A stretch of DNA of 64,000 nt from Heligmosomoides polygyrus polygyrus. Lineage: Eukaryota; Nematoda; Chromadorea; Rhabditida; Heligmosomidae. The notes below the pieces were generated by a model. It did no database searches, was not told where the DNA came from, and saw nothing but the letters and a program-made list of their open reading frames with translations. Shown here in pieces: positions 1 to 10,939 of this stretch (position 1 is the stretch's first letter; every line of letters starts with the position of its first letter). The position numbers and the translations under genes are program-made. Location: the NCBI GenBank assembly GCA_947396885.1, contig OX377202.1, positions 26,040,001-26,104,000 of the forward strand, written 5' to 3'.

Positions 1-102
1 GGTTTTTTGCAATCTTCCATCATTGTTGAACAAGGTCGGTACATCATTAGCTATTCTTACCAGTTGTTCAGTACGTTTTTGGCTCTATCCATATCCTACT
101 TT

Positions 103-1353
103 ATATAAGCGAGAACGGTCGTTTGTCTGTGGGTGAGTTTGTTTGTGTGTGTGTTTGTTTGCACAGAAGTGCTGGGGGAGTGTGTTGGGAGGAAGTTTGG
201 GGAAGGGGGGGGGGGGGAGCAGGAGGTTGCAGTTGTCACCAGTTTGTCAACTGTTGTAGTTGTCGACGGGCTTCCATGTTCAGGCGACATGTCACCGATG
301 TCGCGCAATGCACGTCCGACTTGAGAAGACATGTCACCGACGTCGCTCATCAGGTGCCTGCATTCAGAAGAGGTGTCACCAATGTCGCGAAGGGCCTTCC
401 AGATTCAGACGACGTGTCACTGATGTCGCGCAAAGCACGTTCGGGTTGAGAACACATGTCACTGACGTTGTTCAACAGGCCACCGGGTTTGGAAGAGGTG
501 TTACCGCTGTCGCGCGAGGATTCCGGATTCAGACGACGTGATACCAGTGAAGGTGGAACCAGTAATTGGGGACCGGTGAAGGATGGGGTTTCAATAAGGG
601 GGAGCGGTAAAGGGTTGACCAATGAAGGTGAGACCAGCAATGGGGCCGGTAAGGGGGGGGGGGGAAGCAGCGAAGGGGACCGGTGAAGGGGGGGGGGGGG
701 AGGGGTCCAGTGAAGATGGGACCGGTGAGGAACGGACCAGTAATGGGGACCGGTGAAGGGGGGGGAGTGGTCCAGTGAAGGGTGGACCGGTGAAGCAGGG
801 GGAAGAGTCCAGTGAAAAGGGGACGGTAGAATGTTGACCAGTGAAGAGGGGACCAGGTGAAGGGGGACCGCTGAGGAAGGGACCAGCAATGGGCACCGGT
901 GAGGTAGTGGGGGGGGGGGGAAGGGGCCAGTGAAGGGAGATCGGAAAAGGGTTGATGAGTTAAAAGGGGACCAGTGAGGGTGGGACCAGTAATGGGGATC
1001 GGTGAAGGATAGGATAACCAGCGAAGAGGGGGCAAAGGGAGGTCCAGTGAAGGTGGTTGCAGTAGTAAGGACCGACGAAGGGGAGGGGGACCAGTGAAGG
1101 GTGAACCGGAAATGGGCTGACAATAAAGGGAAACCAGTGATAAGGGACCAGTTAGAGGGGGTCCAGTGAAAGTTGTGGGCCTGCTTTGTCCTATTCCGCA
1201 ATACCATTCTATATAGCAAAAGCAGTTTTTAATGAATGAGAGAAGGCCTAAAGAGGAGAAGAAGACGTTCGGGGTGTTCTATACTCCGGGTTTGGGGCAA
1301 AGCCCCAACCAGACGTTTGGCGGCCGGCAGGCCGTTGAACGTCTGGTAAAGAA
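103..1353 (+). repeat. Composite minisatellite element, family E copy 1
   Basis: This is one of four related elements. It opens with TATATAAGCGAGAACGGTCG, then a GT-rich stretch and a G run. From about 284 to 545 there is a degenerate array of 42-bp units carrying a GTCACCGATGTCGCGCAA-like core. From about 545 to 1170 there is a purine-rich array of 20-25 bp units with GGGACCAGTGAAGG and GGACCGGTGAAGG cores. A conserved 3' segment follows (about 1185-1290), with ACCATTCTATATAGCAAAA and GAGAAGGCCTAAAGAGGAG. Last comes a GGGGC-AAA-GCCCC hairpin at 1294-1306 and a larger hairpin at 1309-1346. Open frames across it are low-complexity and I do not regard them as genes. Element class is unknown; a non-autonomous transposon is an inference from the shared termini. 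Confidence 0.75.
1309..1346 (+). other. Terminal hairpin of family E copy 1
   Basis: The outer arms CCAGACGTT and AACGTCTGG are exact complements (9 bp). The inner arms CGGCC and GGCCG close a GGCA loop. The three intervening pairs are G-T type, so an RNA form could stack as one 17-bp stem. A partly decayed version is seen at the end of copy 4 (16132-16170) and a shorter one in copy 3 (about 14120-14150). Confidence 0.7.
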
Positions 1354-1399
1354 TATAAGAGAATTTGTTGTCTACAACACCCAAACTTTGTGCGTGTGT

Positions 1400-2060
1400 G
1401 GGGTTATTTGGGGTGCTGATCACGAATCTGACATCAGTTTTTGACTTGTTTAACCTGGAATGTAAAAGTTCTCACCGTTCCACTTTCACAGAGCTACAAA
1501 AACGCAACCTAAACGACATTTGTGCCATGTCTTTATTCAAAAATATGTTGGAAATGGGGATAAATGGTATCACTGACGATAAATCGCAAGATGCAAAAAC
1601 ACAAGCATATGGAAGAATCAAACCCACGACCATGTTCCTGTGAAGCGACAACTCTACCAACAGACCCCCCTCCGGTGGGGACGGCAGGGCGTGATGAACT
1701 TCGCGTTCGCGTCTTCACACGCCTTTTGCGACCACGGCAGAGCATTTCAAAAAAGCTAGCTATGGTTTTGGACTCCCCATATGGGACCCTACATCCTGTA
1801 GAAATTGGATGCTTTTCTTCTAAGGCGGTAGGAAGTCGCTTGCTTAAATTCTTCTGTGTGGGAGCAAAAAGTGGTTAAGGTAACGAAAATAAACGAAAGT
1901 GATGAATGAAAATAGTAACGGTATTGGAAAAAAGTTTTGGTTTTGCACGCTAACAAATTAATTATAGGGTAATAAAAGCATGCATCCCTTACATTTTCCA
2001 ATTCCCTTCTAAAAATCGTAATCCTCACCGTTCGATAAGTGGTCCATTAGCATTACCTCC
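1400..2060. other. Repeat-derived spacer, no gene seen
   Basis: The stretch 1405-1445 (GGTGCTGATCACGAATCTGACATC) matches the core shared by family H at 12690-12720, 31785-31810 and 57970-57995. The rest shows short open frames only, with no recognisable protein motif. Confidence 0.4.
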
Positions 2061-2465
2061 ATGTTCGCCAAGTTGTTTGAAAAATGTTTAAAAAGTGCTG
2101 TACATCACCTTGAACAGCACAATGTCATTTCACTCCATTCACGTTGGTTTGGGAAGTGCAGATCAACAACCACTGCTATGTTGCATTCACTAAGTGTTTG
2201 GTATATGGACAAAGGTACAAATGCCGACGTATTCACTCCAAACTTCTCCAAAAATTAACTATTGTTGGCACCCATATCCATATCTTCTCAGGGATCAACT
2301 CGTTTCTATCCAATCGCACATTTGTGATGCGCACCAATTTTGTTCTTTCTAAACCTAGAAAAGTTAAGGGCAGTGTCCCTCATGGCAGAGTTTCATCTTC
2401 CATTTTATTTAACGTCTACGCTTATAACCTTCCCAACCTCCTTTTAGAAACTAATCCGAGATTTT
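2061..2465 (+). pseudogene. CR1/Jockey-like reverse transcriptase fragment
   Basis: Conceptual translation reads FAKLFEKCLKSAVHHLEQHN, then CRSTTTAMLHSLSVW and ADVFTPNFSK. After a frame change it continues FLSNRTFVMRTNFVLSKPR and GSVPHGRVSSSILFNVYAYN. This is the order of motifs in the fingers and palm of CR1/Jockey-type non-LTR reverse transcriptases: a GFR-ST-TA box, then a YLDFSKAFD-like box, then a GVPQGSVLGPLLF-like box. The DFSKAFD-like box has lost its aspartate (NFSK), the frame is broken near 2255, and no FADD box follows. It is a dead 5'- and 3'-truncated insertion. A related 3' piece lies at 62926-63480. Family assignment is by motif only. Confidence 0.7.
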
Positions 2466-2549
2466 TTTGGAAGCGCATCACAGTTCCGCCGAGTTTGGTG
2501 GTTGTTTATTAAACTACTTTTGTATTTTATTTTGAATAGGTAAATGTTT

Positions 2550-2554
<5 letters not shown>

Positions 2555-2599
<45 letters not shown>
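2555..2599. repeat. (TA)n microsatellite
   Basis: Uninterrupted TA dinucleotide run of about 45 bases, directly after the CR1-like fragment. Confidence 0.95.
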
Positions 2600-2602
<3 letters not shown>

Positions 2603-2624
2603 TTTTACCCAAGCACTCATTACA

Positions 2625-4330
2625 CCCAGTCTACATTTTACGTGACCTACTACAATCGACTAATATCCTAGATCTACATTTTCCCTATTATCTGTTCTTT
2701 TCCCATCCAACCCATTTCCATTGCCGTTATCCTTTCCCTTTCCATCCTTAGGTCCTCCTAATGGGTCTGCTAATGGGATGACCAGATGGAGCCTTCCGAC
2801 GACCGTGGAGTTCAAAAGCGGACTGAGACTCGTCGATCAATGGCAGGGAGGTTGATCGTTCACAGTGAGAGGATGGTCTGCTAGAGAAAGGGATGGGGTC
2901 CCTCTCAGAGCCATAGCTCCGCTTTTATTCATGACAGTGTGGGAGGCGGACTTGCAACTGGCTATGGGGGTCCACTAGGGTCGTGACAGATGTGTTGCTT
3001 TTGCAGGTTACATAAAAACCTTCAGACAGGAAGCCACGGAAATCAACCGTGTTAAACCGCAGAATGCTATTGACCTTGTTACTGAATGGCCACCTAGTTG
3101 GGATCTCCCTTTCTTCCGAAAGGACTAAATTGAGCACTTTGATACTAATAATCCCATGCACAAATAAATACTTGTGTGTCGTATAACATATATGTAATGT
3201 ATGTAATGTACCTATGTCTTAGAATCTAGTGAGTATTAACGTGTTCAAGAAAATGGAAGATAAAATCGTACAGCCATAACGGCATTCTTATTTGACTTCA
3301 CCTTCCTTCATTTTTCTACCTAGTTGTTTTACACTTTATACACTTTCTATGTATAACGTTGGTTTTTAAGCGATAGCGAGATCAGATCCTGGATTTAAGA
3401 TTTTTACGTGCGAAACAACTAAGCTTCGACAGTCATTCTAAATACTTTGCAGCAAGAGCGGAAGCAACTATGCACAAATAAATATTTCGTGCTTTAACTA
3501 CAAAAAGTAACAATGTGCTTCCACAAGCCTACAGGTAATATGGAACGGTTATTCTTAACCCAAACAAATGTAGAGCAACTCAAAACATGAAAAAGTTCAG
3601 AACGATTTCAACGAAAAACTTATTTCACCCATTCTCCCTCTCCCAAGTTCAATCTCCCTCTGTCCCATAATATAACTCATAGCCGAACAGGCCTACGCAT
3701 AAATCAGTTTTGTATAAATAGGTCATCCATAACTAGAGGAGACACGATGGAAATTTTCAGCCTAAAACTAAAAAACTGCAGCTTCTACATTTTTATTAGC
3801 AGAGTTGAAGTACCTGCTTCTTAGCTTCTACTATGAATCAACCGGTGCAAGACACATTCATGAATGACGTCTACTGCGAGGAAGAAGGGGTTCCACTGGA
3901 AGGCTCTCAACTCTATGAGACGCTGCCCTACCTGTACCTCGGGTGTTCGATGAACATGGAGAATGATATGAAAGACAAATCCCAAAGGAGATTAAGAGCC
4001 GCAGGTTTTGCTTTGGCTGTTTTCGGACCTCTCAGGGGGCTACCAACCATCTGACGGACACCGACCTTGGAACAACCTTTTCGACTTGACTTTTTACTAG
4101 CAAGGTTCAATACCTACGTCTTAGCTTCTAGTGAGTATTAACGTATTCAAGTAGAAGAAAAAAGTAGAAAGTAGAAGAAAAAATCCTGCGGCTATAACGG
4201 CACTCTTATTTCACTTTACCTTCCTTCACTTTTCTACCTAATTGTGTTACACTTTCTATTACGTGTTATCCTACGTTATAATTGCCATGTTCATTTTTTT
4301 GTTCGTAAAGTTGCACAGTTCGCTTTTTTA
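2625..4330 (+). repeat. Block P1, first copy of a duplicated segment
   Basis: From ACGTGACCTACTAC through TAATATCCTAGATCTAC and on to about 3830, this stretch aligns in order with 25880-27000 (block P2). It shares runs around the GTTGATCGTTCA segment, the ATGCTATTGACCTTGTTACT segment and the TTTTGTATAAA segment. It is interrupted at 3833-4085 by a retrotransposon fragment. The stretch 4108-4270 is also a diverged repeat of 3211-3350 (AGTGAGTATTAACGTRTTCAAG). No protein-coding gene was recognised. Its main meaning is as the first marker of the segmental duplication that includes the DOMON genes. Confidence 0.7.
3833..4085 (+). pseudogene. RTE-type retrotransposon fragment (C-terminal part)
   Basis: The translation includes GVPLEGSQLYETLPYLYLGC followed by SMNMENDMKDKSQRRLRAAG, then a frame change into TNHLTDTDL. 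The pattern GSQ..ET..Y.YLG...NM.ND....RR.RAA is typical of the region between the reverse transcriptase palm and the C-terminal domain of RTE/BovB-like ORFs in nematodes. Only about 85 codons remain, with no catalytic motif and no flanking domains. The fragment interrupts block P1. Sequences just before and after it (about 3795-3833 and 4090-4130) resemble each other, which could be an unusually long, decayed target duplication. Confidence 0.75.
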
Positions 4331-4336
4331 TTGTTT

Positions 4337-5566
4337 CTATAAAACACCCCAAACGTCTTCTTCTCCTCTTTAGGCCTCCTCTCATTCATTAAAGTAAAAA
4401 ACTGGTTTTGCTATAAAGAATGGTATAGAAGAATACGGTAGGGCAAAATTTTCAAAACTACTTCTATGTGCCCACCCTCTATTGTACGTACGCGATTCAT
4501 TCTCTGAAGTACTCGTTCTATTTATTAATTATGATCCCTTTTTAATGGTTCTATTACTGGACCCTTTACTGAATCCCCTTAACTGGTTTTCCGTTTATTG
4601 ACTCCCTTACTAGTCCCCCTTGACTGCTCCTTCACTGGTACGCCATTTATTGGTCCCCTTCACTGGACCCCCACCATCCTTTACCACTCTCCATTACTGG
4701 TCCCACCTTCACTGCTTCCCCTTAATAGGTGAACCCTTTACAGGTCCCCCCCCCCCCCACCACCTTCACTGGAACCCCTTCCCCTCCTTCACCGGTCCCA
4801 CATTCACTGGCCCCTTTTCTTGTTCACTTTCATGGTTCCCCCTTTATTGTTACCCTTTCGGGTTCACCTTTCACTGGTCTCCCCCTCTTTGTCGGTCCCT
4901 ACTACTGCTCTCACCTTTTCTGGACCTCGATTTACTGGTCCCCTCTTCACTGGTTCCCCTATCCTTCATCGGCCCCCTTTCGCTGGACCCCCCTCTTCAT
5001 CGGTCCCCATTGCTGGTCCCACCTTCACTGGTACCCCTTTACTGGTCCCCTCTTCACTGGTCCCCCTTTATTGGTCCCCTCAACCCTTTCTCGGTCCTTC
5101 CTTACTGGACCACCATCCTTCACCGCTCCCCATTACTGGTCCCACCTTGACTGGTAACACGTCGTCTGAATCCGGACAGGCCTTTCGCGGCATCAGTGAA
5201 ACCTCTTCTTAACCCAGGCACCTCATGAAGGACGTCGGTGAATGTCTTCTCAACCTGGGCGTCCTTTGCGCGACATTGGTGACATGTCTTCTAAACCGAC
5301 GCCTGTTCAACGACGTCGATAACACCTCTTCTGAACTCGGACGCTCGCTTTCACAACGTCGATGACACATGTCCGGAACTCGGACGCCCTTTGAGTGATA
5401 TTGGCGACACGTCTTCTGACCCCTCTCAACACGACGTAGGTGACACCACACAACTACAACTCCCCCCCCCCCATCTCCCCACACTTCCTCCCAACACACT
5501 CCTCCAGCACTTCTGTGCAAACAAACAAACACACAGACAAACGACTGTTCTCGCTTATATATAGTA
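4337..5566 (-). repeat. Composite minisatellite element, family E copy 2 (reverse)
   Basis: Inverted copy of the E family. Its complement begins at about 5566 with TATATAAGCGAGAACAGTCG. The 42-bp units lie at about 5160-5440 and the CACTGGTCCCC-type minisatellite at about 4545-5160. It ends near 4337 in the conserved segment containing CTCTTTAGGCCT. The terminal hairpin of copy 1 is absent, so this end is truncated. The proline/serine-rich open frames on the + strand are products of the minisatellite, not genes. Confidence 0.75.
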
Positions 5567-5569
5567 GGA

Positions 5570-6330
5570 TTTTATCCAACTCGTGTGATTAGTTGCCTTG
5601 CTGTGTGTTTCTTCCTCACTATTTTCTTACACACTTACGGGAGACGGGTCGGGGGCACTACAGATAGGAGCACTTGCACTGACTCCCTCTACTCTAGAGG
5701 TCGAGAAAAATTTTTGCCCAAAATTTATCTTTAGGGTTATTTGAGATGCAGAGCACCAATTTGGCAACCAATTTTGGTGAAACGATAGACTACATAAGGT
5801 TACGATGGATATGTGTAAGTTAAAAGGGTATACGCGGAGTAACCGGACTGCTGCCTTTCACGACTCCAAAGGTCGAGGAGAGGTCGAAAGAAAATTTTTC
5901 GCTCAAACATTGCTCAAGGGGTTACTTGGGCTGCTGATTACGGATATGCCATTTTTTAAATTTCGGTCGATTACGGTAGGTTACGGTAGATATTGGTGAC
6001 TAAAGTTGTGCACTTTATGTAGTGGGAGCACTTCCTTCTCCAATGTGGTCAGGCTTATTTTCCAACCTTCGACTTCAACCTTAATGAAAGTAGTACAAGC
6101 AAAGTGATAATTTAGAAAAAATGACAGATTCGTGATCAGCAGCTTGAATAGTTCCTGACAGGGCCATTCCGGGTGTCACTTATGCCTTACCAACCCGCTC
6201 TGAAGTGATACCATTTTTGCCGTTTCCGGACCACCCAATGGCCCCTAGCAAAAATGAAGCAGTTCTGTGATCCTCGTTCGATACTCTATAAGACCATATA
6301 GGCCTCGTTGAGAATCTTTGGGAAAATTCA
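5570..6330. other. Spacer with a family H core fragment
   Basis: The stretch 5690-6000 (AGGTCGAGGAGAGGTCG, GCTGATTACGGATATGCC, TTTCGGTCGATTACGGTAGG) is a diverged match to the interior of the H-family element at 57895-58040. No coding sequence was recognised. Confidence 0.45.
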
Positions 6331-6339
6331 TGGGCTTGT

Positions 6340-6870
6340 AAAGGGGTGGTGGAGAAGGGAATTAACGGAAACTCTGGGGTGGACCAGATAAGCGACCAGG
6401 AAAGAAAGGAACGACTAAGAGAAGGGATCAGGACGGGGAAACCAGCAAGAAGAGACCACTAGGGGAGTTCATAGTGGAAACAAGGAAGTGGGCCAGGAAA
6501 TGGGACCAGGAAGGTGGGAAGGGGAAGACCAGAAAAGGCGGACAGGCCGTTCGATACAGTAAGAAGAAACGACTGAGGGGAAAGCTGGAGCCGGATTCGG
6601 AAGACGTGTCAACGATATCCAGTAACACAAGCTGTTGGGCTTGAGAACCGTTGCGGAGGAGCAACCTGAGAGCAGACTCAGCATAAACAAATGGCGTTAC
6701 TGGACCGTCCCGATAGAATGACTATGATGAACGTACGGAAGTGGTGAACGGCTTGATGTCAATGAAGTATGCAGCAGATCCTAGATGTTGGTAAAATTTA
6801 AGTTTCACAAAAACTACTTTCTTTAGGTCAGTGATTTTGCGAAGTTGCGCGAAGCGCGCAAGTGCGAGAC
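6340..6870 (+). repeat. G-rich repeat, family T copy 1
   Basis: Aligns with 33680-34570 and, inverted, with 50555-51190. Shared landmarks are GGACCAGRAAGGTGGG, a GTGTCAACGATA-like segment, GTTGCGGARGAGCAACCTG, and a terminal GCGCGAAGCGCGCAAGTGCGAGAC. The terminal hairpin is cut off after GAGAC at about 6870, where block Q1 begins. Confidence 0.65.
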
Positions 6871-7464
6871 AAAAGCAAGGGAAAAAAATCGTAGTCGTTT
6901 TTCCTTGCACTCTAGGCGAAGTTGTTACCAGCGTCTATTATGCTTACTTTTCGTTGGGATCGCGTTCATCAGAGCCTAAAAGGAAACAAGCCTTAAAATT
7001 AGTGCGACTATCCGACCAGAGGTCATCTCAGCCTTGCTGATTTTGATATTAATTAGATGCACAGAGCATGAGAAAGAGACAGCAATCGACCTCAAATGAA
7101 AAGGATTGGCAGGCGATTAGGACAGTACGGCTCGTGTAGGTACCAAAGGAGACCATGCCTTGACTAGAATGTAAGTCGGAGTACAGCTTGAGCTCGCGGT
7201 ATAGGCATATGCCCCTCCGGTTGGGTTTTTTTTTGGGTCAGTGCCATGTAGAGAATTGCTAAGACCACTGGAACCAGATCGAAATAGATGCGTGGCATAG
7301 AAGCGTGCAATTGGGGCTGGAGCACACTTTTTCGACGCGCCGCACACGAGGGCTGCGTCGGCGTCCACGTGGAGATTCGATCGATGTGCATCGGTTTCTT
7401 GTACGCTCGCGGTGGCGCCACTGGCAGGCAGATCGTGGCGCAGTGGCGCCACTGGCGGGCGGAT

Positions 7465-7605
7465 CTTGGCGCAGTGGAGGTGGGGTTGCTGCATGCAAAG
7501 GGAGTCGGAGGATTGGTTCTCCTGCGTTGCGGGATATTCGCATTTCAACTAACTGGTTGAGATTTGAGGGGCTTTGACGACTAAACAATTTTCTTGTGTT
7601 TTGTG
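7465..7605 (+). repeat. tRNA-derived SINE-like copy (degenerate)
   Basis: A degenerate tRNA-like head (GGCGCAGTGGAGGT, then GATTGGTTCTCC in the B-box position) is followed by the tail GCATTTCAACTAACTGG, TTGAGATTTGAGGGG, CTTTGACG. The same head-plus-tail recurs at 8470-8625, 23207-23345 and 28245-28365. Confidence 0.55.
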
Positions 7606-8469
7606 CGCATACAACTGGGAATGCGCAGAAACCAGCTGTGCACTTCTCGGCGAAGCCATTTTGGTGCGCTCGGAGTCGTCAAATAGAGATATGCGTTCCT
7701 AAGTGTTAAGCGCTCGCGCAAGGGAACCATGCTCCATTCCATGTTTCGTGCTGTATTCCGATTTGGTTTTAGTGGCCATAGGCCCACTCGTAGCTTGTAT
7801 CCCAAATGCCTCAAGGGCTTCCTACTCCAAAGATGTAAACCCAAGGACCTTTCCGTGGTGGGCGTTGACCTGTAGCCACCAAGTGCAGTGGAAACCCGCG
7901 TCCTTTCCTTGCCCCCCTTCCAGTCTTTTAGCCGTCTTCAAAGAGTTAGGATGGACTGCTTCCCCCAATCCCCACCAACACACACACTCGCACACCTGCA
8001 CGCATTCTGCAACCACCTTGTTGTGAACGTGCATCAAAATCTTTCACCATCCTATGCAATGATAATGCGATAAGCAGCAAGAGTCAGGGATGGTTCATTT
8101 TAGAAGCACCTCCCTCAACAGTCGTCTTGGTTTTCGGCGAAAATAAATTCGCAAACAGAGATGACATTCATAGCCGTTATCTTGGTTGTCTCGGTACGTT
8201 GGAGATTAGTAATTCATTAGCTCAATAGCTAATTCCATTTGGACACCTCTTAAACAAGTGACGGCGCAACTAGCGGACGGGAGGTGCAGTCCATCAGTAC
8301 TCGAAAAAGTTACGGGTTTTTACCCGTTCGACCGGCCGAAGGATTAACGCGAAGGGCGGCTGTTGGCAACGTGCCCAGCGACGCACGCGACGCAGCCGCT
8401 TGCACTTCACTTTGACGACGGAGCGCGGAAGCCGTGCGGTTTGTGCCTCTTATACGCCCGCGAGGCCAC

Positions 8470-8625
8470 CTTTGCTAGGTGGCTCGTGGTGCAGTGGGTA
8501 GAGCGTCTCGCTCTGGCGATGGAGATCGGGGGTTCGGTTCCTCTGCATGTCGGCGTTTTTGCACTTCAACTGACTGGATGAGATCTCAGGAGTTTTAACG
8601 TCTACTCAATTTTCAGGCGTTTTCT
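8470..8625 (+). repeat. tRNA-derived SINE copy with A and B boxes
   Basis: CTCGTGGTGCAGTGGGTAG resembles a polymerase III A box, and GGTTCGGTTCC at about 8531-8541 is a good B box. The spacing is like a tRNA. A non-tRNA tail follows, with TTTTTGCACTTCAACTGAC and TGAGATCTCAGG. The acceptor and anticodon arms do not fold cleanly, so this is a SINE and not a functional tRNA gene. Confidence 0.65.
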
Positions 8626-8689
8626 GCCCATTTTCCAGCTGTATGCGGTTTTGAAGAGCCCAGAGCGACGAAAGCAGTCTTCACACGAG

Positions 8690-9112
8690 CAGCTTGATCA
8701 GCACCCACCCTGAAGTCCCTTCCCTAGCCTGGTTCTGCGCTCGAAGAGCGCAGAACCCAGCTGCGGACTCCCCCTGAGCGGCGAAAGCAGTCTCCACACG
8801 AGCAGCTTGATCGGCACCCACCCTGGAGTCCCTTCCCTAGCCTGGTTCTGCGCTCGAAGAGCGCAGAACCCAGCTGCGGACTCCCCCTGAGCGGCGAAAG
8901 CAGTCTCCGCACGAGCAGCTTGATCGGCACCCACCCTGGAGTCCCTTCCCTAGCCTGGTTCTGCGCTCGAAGAGCGCAGAACCCAGCTGCGGACTCCCCC
9001 TGAGCGGCGAAAGCAGTCTCCACACGAGCAGCTTGATCGGCACCCACCCTGGAATCCCTTCCCTAGCCTGGTTCTGCGCTCGAAGAGCGCAGAACCCAGC
9101 TGCGAACTCTAA
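8690..9112 (+). repeat. 113-bp tandem array with internal hairpins (about four units)
   Basis: CAGCTTGATC recurs at 8691, 8803, 8916 and 9029, giving periods of 112, 113 and 113. Each unit carries an exact hairpin: the arm GGTTCTGCGCTC, a GAA loop, and the complementary arm GAGCGCAGAACC. Units are nearly identical, so the array is young or homogenised. Diverged units lie inverted at 9700-10090, and a related array lies at 29400-29760. Confidence 0.9.
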
Positions 9113-9699
9113 GGATCAGCGCTACCGATTTCACTTGGCGTTCACGCGTGTAATGATAGCAGTGAACGATTTTGCGCTCCGCCGCGAACGTACGCAGGGC
9201 CGCCGCGCTGCTGGCAAATTGCCAACAGCCGCCCTTCGCTCAACTAATGCGGCCCGTTCGACCAAGGTCCCTCTCGGGGCAGCTTGCACCTACACGTAAG
9301 TACGCTACAATGAGGGAAATTCCATGTCACCAAACTTCTATGCTTAAGGCGGTCGAAGCCAAGGACTGCCCCCCCCCCGTCCACGTGTTGCGCCCAAGTG
9401 ACTTATCTGACATGTGTTCCACTTCAAATACATCTCTTTACGATCAATGGTGCAATGGGTGTTACCTTCAACACCGCAGCAGCCCAAAAGTCGTCGTTTC
9501 GCGCGTGGTTCGCTAGTTTCGCAACAACTTGTTCGCCTGAATACGCAGTAGGCCGGATCCAATAATGCGGGCAGGCTTCGCTTGCGATTGACGTGGACGA
9601 GTTGTCGCGAGTCTACCTTACGGATACCATATGTTTGCGAGTGGAGCTATGGCCGCTAAAATCAGATCGGAGTAGATTTTTTTGCGTCGGGACGCCACG

Positions 9700-10090
9700 G
9701 ATGGAAACTGCTTTCATCGCTCAGGAGGAGTCCGCAGCTGGATTCTGCGCAGAATCAGGCTACGGAAGGGACTCCGGGGTGGGTGTCATCCAAGCTGCTC
9801 GTGTGGAAACTGCTTTCGCCGCTCAGTGGGGTCCGGATAGCCATTAGAACTAACCACTTACTCATCTGGCAATATGCCAGCTCCTGCTGGAGTACCACGC
9901 AAACTTGCACAACTCGGCTAGGGAAGGGACTCCGAGGTGTGGGCCATCCAGGCGGCTCGTGCCAAGAATGCTTTCGTCGCTGAGGGGGACATCGAAGATG
10001 GGTTGTGCTCTCTTCGAGCGAACAACTCGGCTAGGGAAGGGACTCCAGGGTGTAGTGCGTCCAAGGTGCTCGTGCAGGAACTGCTCCCGT
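9700..10090 (-). repeat. Inverted diverged units of the 113-bp repeat
   Basis: Three degenerate units run in the opposite orientation to 8690-9112, marked by CTGCTTTCATCGCTCAGG, AAGGGACTCCGGGGTGGG and CTGCTTTCGCCGCTCAG. The hairpin of the first is shortened to the 16-bp palindrome GATTCTGCGCAGAATC. Confidence 0.7.
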
Positions 10091-10224
10091 CTTACAGTGC
10101 TCTCCTGTAGCGGCGGTGGAAGAGCCGCGATCCGCCACCGACCGCTCAACGACCCTCCTCCATATCGACTGACCATGGTGTCGGTGGATATCGAAAATGG
10201 CCACGTCGATATCACGCGACATCA

Positions 10225-10367
10225 GGGGCCGTATGCTATTCTCTCCCCAACCGTCCCCGGCCGGGTATGAGGCGGTCTCCGCCCACATCCCCAGTATGCA
10301 CATCATGCGTCATCGATTTTTCGCGCCGTCCCCGTCCCCGAGTCGGGCGAGAATAGCATACGGCCCC
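10225..10367. repeat. Foldback (MITE-like) element, 143 bp
   Basis: The left arm GGGGCCGTATGCTATTCTC is matched exactly by the inverted right arm GAGAATAGCATACGGCCCC, with GC-rich sequence between. No convincing target duplication was seen, so the mobile-element reading is an inference. Confidence 0.65.
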
Positions 10368-10369
10368 AG

Positions 10370-10935
10370 GAGAATCTGGTTAGATCTAAGTAAGACCGGG
10401 GGGTCCGCAGCTCGCCCCTGCTACTCATTCCTCCGACTCTACGGGTAGGAGCACCGGGAGAGAGCCGCGGGGTCTACTGGGCTTCACGCTCACCCTCGCA
10501 GCCTCAGAAGATCCAACCAGTATAGCCACGAAGGACACCTCGTCCCATCTATCTATCTCTCGTTATGGTTGGCGGATATCCTACTGATTACGAAATGAAA
10601 TGAATCTCACGCTGTATTCCGCGTGCAGTTGGAGGAATCGAGTGAGGCCCGTGGTATCAAGGTGGTTAGTTGTGTATGCATATGTATTGTGTCAGTACGT
10701 GGGTTGGGGTTGGGCCTGCCCCTGTGGCGTCTGGAAGTCATGGAGCCCGTTGTCAAGAGGCAAGGAAAGGGCCAGTCCGGACAGCTAAAGAACCATCAAT
10801 GCGTGCAGGCAATACGATACGACAAAGGCAAGACGCGCGTCCCTTTAGGTTAGATAAGATAGGTTCCCTCCGGTGCCTGTGGGCGACACGGAACTTCCTA
10901 AGGCCAGGGAATCCTCTGCCCACCGATCGCAACAC
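10370..10935. other. Spacer, nothing recognised
   Basis: Moderately GC-rich. Overlapping short frames exist but show no protein family, splice-site pattern or strong repeat match inside the window. Confidence 0.4.
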
Positions 10936-10939
10936 AGCC

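Larger units (their letters stand above)
6880..9680 (+). repeat. Block Q1, first copy of a duplicated segment
   Basis: This stretch is colinear with 27660-29240 (Q2). Shared landmarks include TTACCAGCGTCTATTA, CTTTTCGTTGGGATCGCG, GTCGGCGTCCACGTGGAG, ATGCGCAGAAACCAGCTGTG, and the segment after TCACCATCCT. The match resumes at about 9405-9620 after a piece absent from Q2 at about 8258-9400, which carries a SINE-like copy and a 113-bp tandem array. Overlapping frames on both strands in 7117-7588 are open, and one minus-strand frame is nearly identical in Q2. Both lie over SINE-like, GC-rich repeat sequence. I see no protein family and do not call a gene. Confidence 0.7.

Noticed and set aside
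350..1219. 289-codon minus-strand frame rich in Pro, Ser, His and Trp
   Set aside because: It is read across the G-rich minisatellite of family E. The same wording appears in every E copy and the bias is that of the repeat unit.
4620..5212. Overlapping + strand frames rich in Pro and Trp
   Set aside because: Complement of the same minisatellite in family E copy 2.
7117..7588. Minus-strand frames nearly identical to those at 27710-28421
   Set aside because: Conserved because the DNA block is conserved. Both strands are open in several frames, the region holds a SINE-like copy, and no domain is visible.
8476..8548. Possible tRNA gene
   Set aside because: A and B boxes are present, but acceptor and anticodon arms do not pair and a SINE tail follows.
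8690..9112. CRISPR-like array
   Set aside because: The whole 113-bp unit is repeated with no unique spacers, and the surrounding DNA is eukaryotic.
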